From positions 131,050-195,049 of the forward strand of contig JAEVLN010000045.1 of NCBI GenBank assembly GCA_018350325.1: a stretch of DNA of 64,000 nt. Direction: 5' to 3'. Numbering within the stretch: the stretch's first letter is position 1; each line of letters begins with the position of its first letter. The notes below the pieces were generated by a model. It saw only the letters and a program-made list of their open reading frames with translations, was not told the origin of the DNA and did not search any database. Of this stretch, positions 58,075-64,000 are shown in pieces. The stretch is from Globodera rostochiensis (lineage: Eukaryota; Nematoda; Chromadorea; Rhabditida; Heteroderidae). The translations under genes and the position numbers were made by a program.

Positions 58075-59655
58075 ACGATGGATGTTTTCTCTTTTTTAGT
58101 TGTTTTAGTGTTTAACATGATATACCGAAAAACCCAACTTATTGTAACTTTTTTTTTGGTGATGGTTAAAAATAAAATTTTTTAAAATTATTTTTGGTAA
58201 ATCAATTATAAAATAAATTAACGATACAATTATTAAAATTACTGATAATTTCCATGTATGTTTAGGTTCTAAAACCTTTTTTACTTGAGAACATTTTGCA
58301 TTTAAAAAAATTATTTGTTAGCATTTATGTAAAAAAAGCTCAATTGTGTAATTGCAAATCATTGACTAAATAAATAAATTTCGTTAAGCGATAGTATTAA
58401 AATATTTATATTTAAATAATAATTGCATTGAATTAGTCGTCGCTGTTGTCACTTTCTGGAACATAATGTCTGGTGCTCCAATATCAAAAGTTATTTCACC
58501 AATAATTCAACACAGGAAAATGTTAAAGATTAATGTTTTTCACATATTTTTGGAATTGCGTTGAATTTGATTGGGTTGGCTAGAGTCAGAATGCTAAAAA
58601 TTATAACAAAAAAGTTCACCTTCATCGCACGTATAGGTAAAGTTGTTCGATTTTTTGACAAATAAACTTTTTAAACTACAGAAAATCTTTTAGTGATAAA
58701 ATCAAAAACGTATTTAAATTAATAAAAAATAATAATTGGAGAATTTATTTTCCCATTGATTAGAGATCAGACAGGACCAGGCCTTGACTAGGGTTTTCCA
58801 GGGATAGTATTTCTGGAAAACCCAAGCTACCAGGATTTTTTGACCCGCCGGGCTCGGTCCGAGTCTGTTTAGCTGAGAAAATCCGGCTACCCGAGGCCCG
58901 GCTTTTTGCAAATTCCGCCCTCCACTATTGATCCCTCCCTTTCAACATTAAGCTTAATTAATAACTTATGTTTTCGCGACATAAATTTTCTGAAAAATAT
59001 TAATCAAATCCAATTATCTGAGACTTGCTTTCATTTTTTTCAGAGTTTGCTCAATTAATTAAACAATTAACGCCGTTTACCTTTCAAAAATGGCATGACC
59101 TACAAATTGCGTGGGAACAAACAAAACGCTGAACTTCTATTGTTTGTTTTAAATTGCAATTTATTAGTGGAAGAATGTTTTATCATTTTTTATGTTATAT
59201 GATTTTACATTTTCCCACATTTCGCTGTTTTTTATCTTAATTGAGCGTGAGTCTGGGAATATTTTCAACAATGTTATGGAAAAAAATTATATAAATAGAA
59301 GAAAATCCACGTATTTTCAGTTGGAAAGAAAGTTTATTTGAATTTTTATTTTGTATAAAATTTTATTTTTCATTTTCATTGCTTCTTTCATTAACTCTCA
59401 TTCGTTTGCTTTTATCTATCAATCGGATCTATCCAAATTTTAATTTGCACCAAATTGGCGGGCGCCCAAGGCCAATCGCGGTCGCTCTTTTTTGGGATAA
59501 ATTAGATGGAACGGCTATTTCAACATTTTGGCATTGATATAATTCTGAACGCATCCTTTTTTATTTTAAATGAATGGTTTCATTTGTACAAACAGCCCGC
59601 TCAGTGCTTAAAAGTATAAAAATAAAGATCGAAATTTTAATTTTATCGGGTAAAC
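58075..59655. other. intergenic, few features
   Basis: AT-rich. A G+C-rich inverted-repeat block at about 58785-58925 (GGGTTTTCCAGG / CTGGAAAACCC; CCCGCCGGGC / GCCCGGCTTT) looks like a decayed MITE. A poly-G run of 16 follows at 59894-59909, beyond the next element. Confidence 0.4.
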
Positions 59656-59809
59656 TAAGGTTGGTCCCCAACCCCTCGGGCGGGAAAGGTCGAAGAAGGT
59701 CGGGGACAAAAACCCCGACAAAAAAAGTCGGGGTTCGGGGGTTTTCCCACTAAAACCCCCTCGGGGCAAAAGTCTAAATGTCGGGGTTCGAGGTCGGGGA
59801 CCAATCCTA
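59656..59809. mobile_element. hAT-type MITE, TIR TAAGGTTGGTCCCCAACC
   Basis: Ends TAAGGTTGGTCCCCAACCCC and GGTCGGGGACCAATCCTA. The interior repeats AAAGTCGGGG. Same family as 38083-38223. The target duplication is decayed (GGGTAAAC and GTTAAAAC). Confidence 0.75.
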
Positions 59810-60088
59810 GTTAAAACAATCGAAATATATGATATTATCCATTTAGCAGAATCGATTCATCCAAACTATTAAAATTTTCTCATTATTGTTTTGTGGGGGG
59901 GGGGGGGGGAAGTTCATCCGCATCATTCATTCATTATTCTTTGAAGTGTTTCTTCTTTTTTCCTCTTTTATCTTTTTTTTTTACCGCCTTTTCTCTCTTT
60001 TTGTTTTATAAAAAATTGCATTTAAATACATATTTTTTAATTCACTATAAAATGTCACTCTCATTGGCGTAGCGCAAAGTACGATATA

Positions 60089-60176
60089 CCGTATTTCCTA
60101 AAATAGAACTCCCCCCCTAAAATAGAACTCCCCTTTTTGGAGGGGTTGAAAAATAGAACTCCCGGGAGTTCTACGG
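60089..60176. mobile_element. pogo-related MITE, decayed right end
   Basis: Left end CCGTATTTCCTAAAATAGAA and right end TTCTACGG, flanked by TA on both sides. The ends and GAACTCCC repeats match the pogo element at 21931-23756. The right end has lost about 10 bp. Confidence 0.7.
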
Positions 60177-60810
60177 TAAAATAATGTTTCAGAAAAAATT
60201 GCTGCTTTTTTGCCACTTTTTGAATTTTTTAAGCACAGGTTTTTTTAGTAAGGGACAAATGGCGTCTTTTTTTACCCAACCAAATCTTCAGACTTTGAGA
60301 TAGAATACCTAAATTAAGAGTTGACTATAAAAAAGTACGGTTCTTTAAATGTGTTAACGAATTTCCTTTTTATTTTTACTGCATTTTTTACTTGTTGTGC
60401 AATCAATTCCAATTCCAATTTTATTTTAATATTTAATTGAATTTTTTAATTTACTTTTAATCGATAGTTAGGCAACCATTAGAGAACATTATGCAATAAA
60501 TTTGTTCTCTACATTAGAAACTTTGATACAACAAATATATTCGTCTTTTGAAGTGCCCTCCCCTCATCCCATTGTTTGTCGGGCAAATGAAAAAACCATC
60601 CATTTAATGTCTTTATTTAATCCGAAGAGAGCACATCAATTCAATTCATGCCAATCATCAAAGATGACGACCATTTTGTACTTTTGTTTAGACGACAGAA
60701 AATCTTCTTTCACTGACCAAAAAGAAATTAAGAAAATCGTTTACACTTTTTAAAATTTTAATAATTTTTGTTTGCTTTTAAGATCAATTTAATTTATACA
60801 AATTCCAATT

Positions 60811-63041
60811 ATGCCGATAAATTCTTCATTTCTGATCAGTCTGATCAAGGCTGTCCCATTGTGTCTGATCGGCTTTCAATTTGTTGTTACCGATGAAATT
60901 TTGGAAAATTTAATGAACAATTTATCATCAACAACAGTTCAACAACCCTTTTGGATCAGCACTGAAGTTGAACAGCTCCATTTTCGCAAAGAATGCATTT
61001 CCGCACAACTTTGTGCAGAGCCGAGGTGAGAAGCTTAGTTTAAACATTCTTCTAAAATTTTAATATTAATTAAAATAAAATTTAATGTTTTCAATGTTTC
61101 AGATTTACTCTTGTAAACCAAATGCCCAAATACAATGAACGCCTTTCACATGATTGGTCAATGAGCAAAGCTGAAGTGCCGGTAATTTTAATTTGTTGTT
61201 TTATTAACTATGCTTTTTATTATTATTTATATTTATTAGGGAATTTCACTGGAATTTTTCACATTTTGGGGTCGAGGTGTGCCAAGTGATGTCACAATTC
61301 AGGTATTTTAATTAAAAATAATTTTTATTCATAAAAAATTGTTTTGGCTACAATGCAAAAAAACACAAACAAAAATTATAATAATAATTTTTGATTTTTT
61401 TAATAGGTTCTTGTTCATGGCATTGATCCGAAGTTCAAATTTTCTCGGACTTGTGACGAATCTTCTTATGTGTCCGTTTTTCAATTTGGCGCCAAAGTTA
61501 AAGGTCAAAATGACGAGGTTTATGAGAAAGTACAGCTCGAACTTCATGGCCAATGTTTCAATGCCACATTAACCAGTAAGTAAAAAAAAATGTTTGCTAT
61601 TTTTTAAATTTTGATTTTTCAATTTTAGTTCAACTTTTTCGTCATCGATGTCCGTGGTGTCTTATTGAGCAAAGCGAGAAGTTATTTGCTCAATTAAAGG
61701 TTAAATCAAAAACCGAATATATTTATACAAAAATAAATTTAACTAACAAAATTCTTAGAATTTCACAATGTCTCATCGCGTAAATTCAAAAACGTATAAG
61801 CAAACTTAATGCAAATTGTAATATTGTTAAAAAATTTCAAAATTTTTTTTGTTACAAAATGCCATCTTTAGGGATGTATGTTATCCCCGAGTCGGTGATA
61901 AGTTTGGGGGTCGGGATTTTAGGGTGTTAGACGTGTCGGGGTCGGGGAAATCCCCGGAAAAATGGCATAAATTTTGCGCGGACGGAGTCGGAATGCCAAC
62001 CCTACATAAATTTAAATTGTTTTCAGGACACTGAGCCATTTGCTTGCCAATTGCCGCTACAATTTCGCACCAATTTGCTAATTATTTTATTAGCTGTTGC
62101 CACCGTCATCAATGTGATTGCCTTCGTCGGTTTGTTGATTATTTGTGAGCGACAGCGGCGAAATAATCATCAAGAAAAACAAGGCAAACAAAAAAATCAC
62201 TTAATGAAGGAATTCATTCCCGTTTAACTTTTTTAATAATTAAAATCAAAAAAGCAAAAATTTATTTTTTTAGGCGGCCTCTCGCGAGATATTCAAAATT
62301 TTACGGGGCAAAACATCTTTCCACGAGTTGAACAACGATGTTCGCCTTGTCCAATTTCAAAAAATCGTGTTCTAACAACTCGTGCCCAGCGATTTTTGCC
62401 GACTATTTCGGAGGAATTGTAGGGATAATTTATTATTTTTTATTAAAAAGAAACATTTTTCTTAACATTTAATATTATATATTTAATATTAATTTATTTA
62501 AATTAGTTATGAAGTGATTGACGATGACGACACTGAAACAAAACCACATATTCCTCTGCATTTTGTTCACAACTCAAGCCCCCCACCAACATGCGAATTC
62601 CAAAGACAGCAAATATTGCCGAACATGGTACATAAAATAAAATATTTTTTTGAAAAAAAAAAATTAATAATTTATTTTAATTTATTTAAATTTTAAAGGT
62701 CCAATTGCCTATCTCTAATAAATGTGATCATTGTTTTTTGCGACTTCGAGACGATGACCGGTGCAGTTGTGGAAGCTTGAACTCGTCGCTTGAAAGCAAT
62801 TTTGGCAATTCCGTGCAAGAAAATGATGAAGAGCCTTTGAATGGTAAAAAAATGTTTAATTTTCAACTCATTTAAATTTTAAATTCAACTTTTGGTAGTA
62901 TTTTAAAGCTATTTTATATTATTTCTTTAAGATTTGCACTCGACTTCATTAAATGCATCACATAAGGACAATTCAATTTCAAGCCATGCAATTGACAGCG
63001 GTCTGGATGGATCAAATCATACAGAAGAGGAGAAAACTTGA
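60811..63041 (+). CDS. single-pass type I membrane protein (424 aa), family unknown
   Basis: Ten exons join in phase: 60811-61025, 61103-61181, 61240-61302, 61407-61575, 61629-61699, 62027-62183, 62274-62418, 62507-62627, 62699-62843, 62932-63041. The sixth intron begins with GC. Residues 1-28 are a signal peptide (FLISLIKAVPLCLIGFQFVV). The ectodomain to about 205 has scattered Cys and N-glycosylation sites (NLSS, NATL) and a beta-rich look (SLEFFTFWGRGVPSDVTIQV). The membrane helix follows (LLIILLAVATVINVIAFVGL) with a basic stop (CERQRR). The cytoplasmic tail is about 190 residues and polar, with CDHC and CSC pairs. The gene looks healthy and single-copy. I do not recognise it. The start at 60811 is chosen as the Met before the signal peptide; an ORF at 60502-60753 upstream is not joined to it by any clear splice. 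Confidence 0.8.
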
Positions 63042-63801
63042 AAAAAATATCATCATTTTAAATATAATTAATTTATTCTAAATCTTCTGATAAACCACAA
63101 ATTTTGTTCAGTATTTTATTGGTTTTGGAAATATTCAATATCAGAAATTCTCAAAGCGAATTCTTTATTTAAATAATTCCGCCCTTCCCCCAATGAAAAG
63201 TGAGCAAAATTCTGCGGTTTTTGAGCAAATTTCTTAACAAATTCCGTCAAAAATTCCAAAGTTTTCTTCCCGCCCCCTCCGCCCAAAAGCTTAAATATCT
63301 AAATAAATAGTTTATGTATTATATAAATATATTTAAATTTTTGGGTTGAATGAGCCCAAATTTTAATTAACATCCGTTTCCACTCTAAAGTCCAACTTAA
63401 CATAACGAGAAATATGGATTTTATTTATTGAATGAAATAATTTTATAAATTTATGTGTAAAATTATTTTTCTATTTAAATTAATTTTATTATAGCAACAT
63501 TGATTTACATGGACTTTCACAATTGCCAATATTTGCTTGCTTGCCCAGCTTTTCCTAAAATTAAGCGGCTAGCTTGGCTTGACTTACCTATGTTAACAAG
63601 AATGAATCAATTACAAATATTGTCTTTCTTTTTATTTTGAGCATAAATTGGAGCGAATAACCGAAAAACATTAATTTCTGTACAAAAAAGCTTGAAAAGG
63701 ATTATTATTTTAGACAATAAATTGCTTTTTTAAATGTTAACCAGTCTCACAAAAAGTTAAAATAAAATAAAGATTTTTTTTAATTTATAAATTTAGATAA
63801 A
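63042..63801. other. intergenic, no supported gene
   Basis: AT-rich with one short GCCCCCTCCGCCC-type stretch near 63272. Nothing recognised. Confidence 0.35.
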
Positions 63802-64000
63802 ATGCTTTTTTATTTGAAAATTTTTATTTTGTTTTTAATGTTTTCCAAAATTTTTGCCGTGTATTTATATGAATCGGTCCGAATCAGTGAAGCACAACTC
63901 AGCGTTAAAGAGTCGGTTAAACAGCAAAAAAATCGACCCTTGGGAACTCTAAAGTATGTACATAGTGTGCTAATTTTAAATATAAATATAATAAAATTAT
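63802..64000 (+). CDS. secreted protein, first exon only, runs off window
   Basis: ATG at 63802 begins a signal peptide (MLFYLKIFILFLMFSKIFAV) followed by a polar stretch (YLYESVRISEAQLSVKESVK). A GT donor lies just after CTAAAGTAT (63957). The rest is outside the window, so no function can be given. Confidence 0.55.
   Translation, partial: MLFYLKIFILFLMFSKIFAVYLYESVRISEAQLSVKESVKQQKNRPLGTLKYVHSVLILNINIIKL

Noticed and set aside
60502..60753. 83-codon frame upstream of the membrane protein
   Set aside because: It has no ATG start at its beginning, no signal peptide and no splice connection in phase with the gene; could still be a separate exon, but support is too weak.

Overview
The window is AT-rich animal DNA with many short spliced exons, short introns (often 40-150 bp, ending in TTTTAG or TTTCAG), nematode-type receptors and a bre-4-like galactosyltransferase. 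A nematode is the best fit. Several predicted secreted proteins and at least four GC-AG introns suggest a plant-parasitic tylenchid, but the sequence alone does not prove that. Gene models below are hand-built from splice signals and reading-frame continuity; where I say all exons join in phase, the summed exon length is a multiple of three.

The left two thirds (about 2-43.4 kb) is dominated by a tandemly duplicated gene pair. One partner, on the minus strand, is a short secreted protein with a C-terminal RING finger: copy A (2023-3144, broken), B (17109-18323, intact, 360 aa) and C (25745-26905, intact, 342 aa). The other, on the plus strand and in A and B diverging from the RING gene, is a very large (about 2,000 aa) protein with an N-terminal signal peptide and, at its C-terminal end, a poly(A)-polymerase-like nucleotidyltransferase, central and RNA-binding region: copy 1 (3680-15957, 23 exons), a gutted copy (20203-23879) and copy 2 (32505-43403, 25 exons, 2161 aa). 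The divergent intergenic regions carry palindromic TGACGTCA sites. A signal peptide on a poly(A)-polymerase-like protein is unexpected and is the main find. Copy 1 has lost one catalytic aspartate (DVN for DVD) and copy 2 keeps all three.

Between the two large genes lie segmental duplications, a 108-bp satellite, hAT-like, MULE and pogo-type elements (some nested, some datable by empty paralogous sites) and an intact beta-1,4-galactosyltransferase-like gene (29543-31402). From 44 to 53 kb there is a secreted helix-turn-helix-repeat protein gene with one premature stop and two partial relatives, an internally deleted Ty3/gypsy LTR element with 5-bp target duplications, Merlin/ISXO2-like and MULE transposase remains, and a stray exon fragment of the poly(A)-polymerase-like family.

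The right end (53-64 kb) is a quieter gene region: a degraded srsx-like chemoreceptor, a rhodopsin-family receptor, a 90-aa secreted protein with a possible amidation site, a 424-aa single-pass membrane protein of unknown function, and the first exon of another secreted protein running off the window. I saw no rRNA, CRISPR or convincing tRNA genes.
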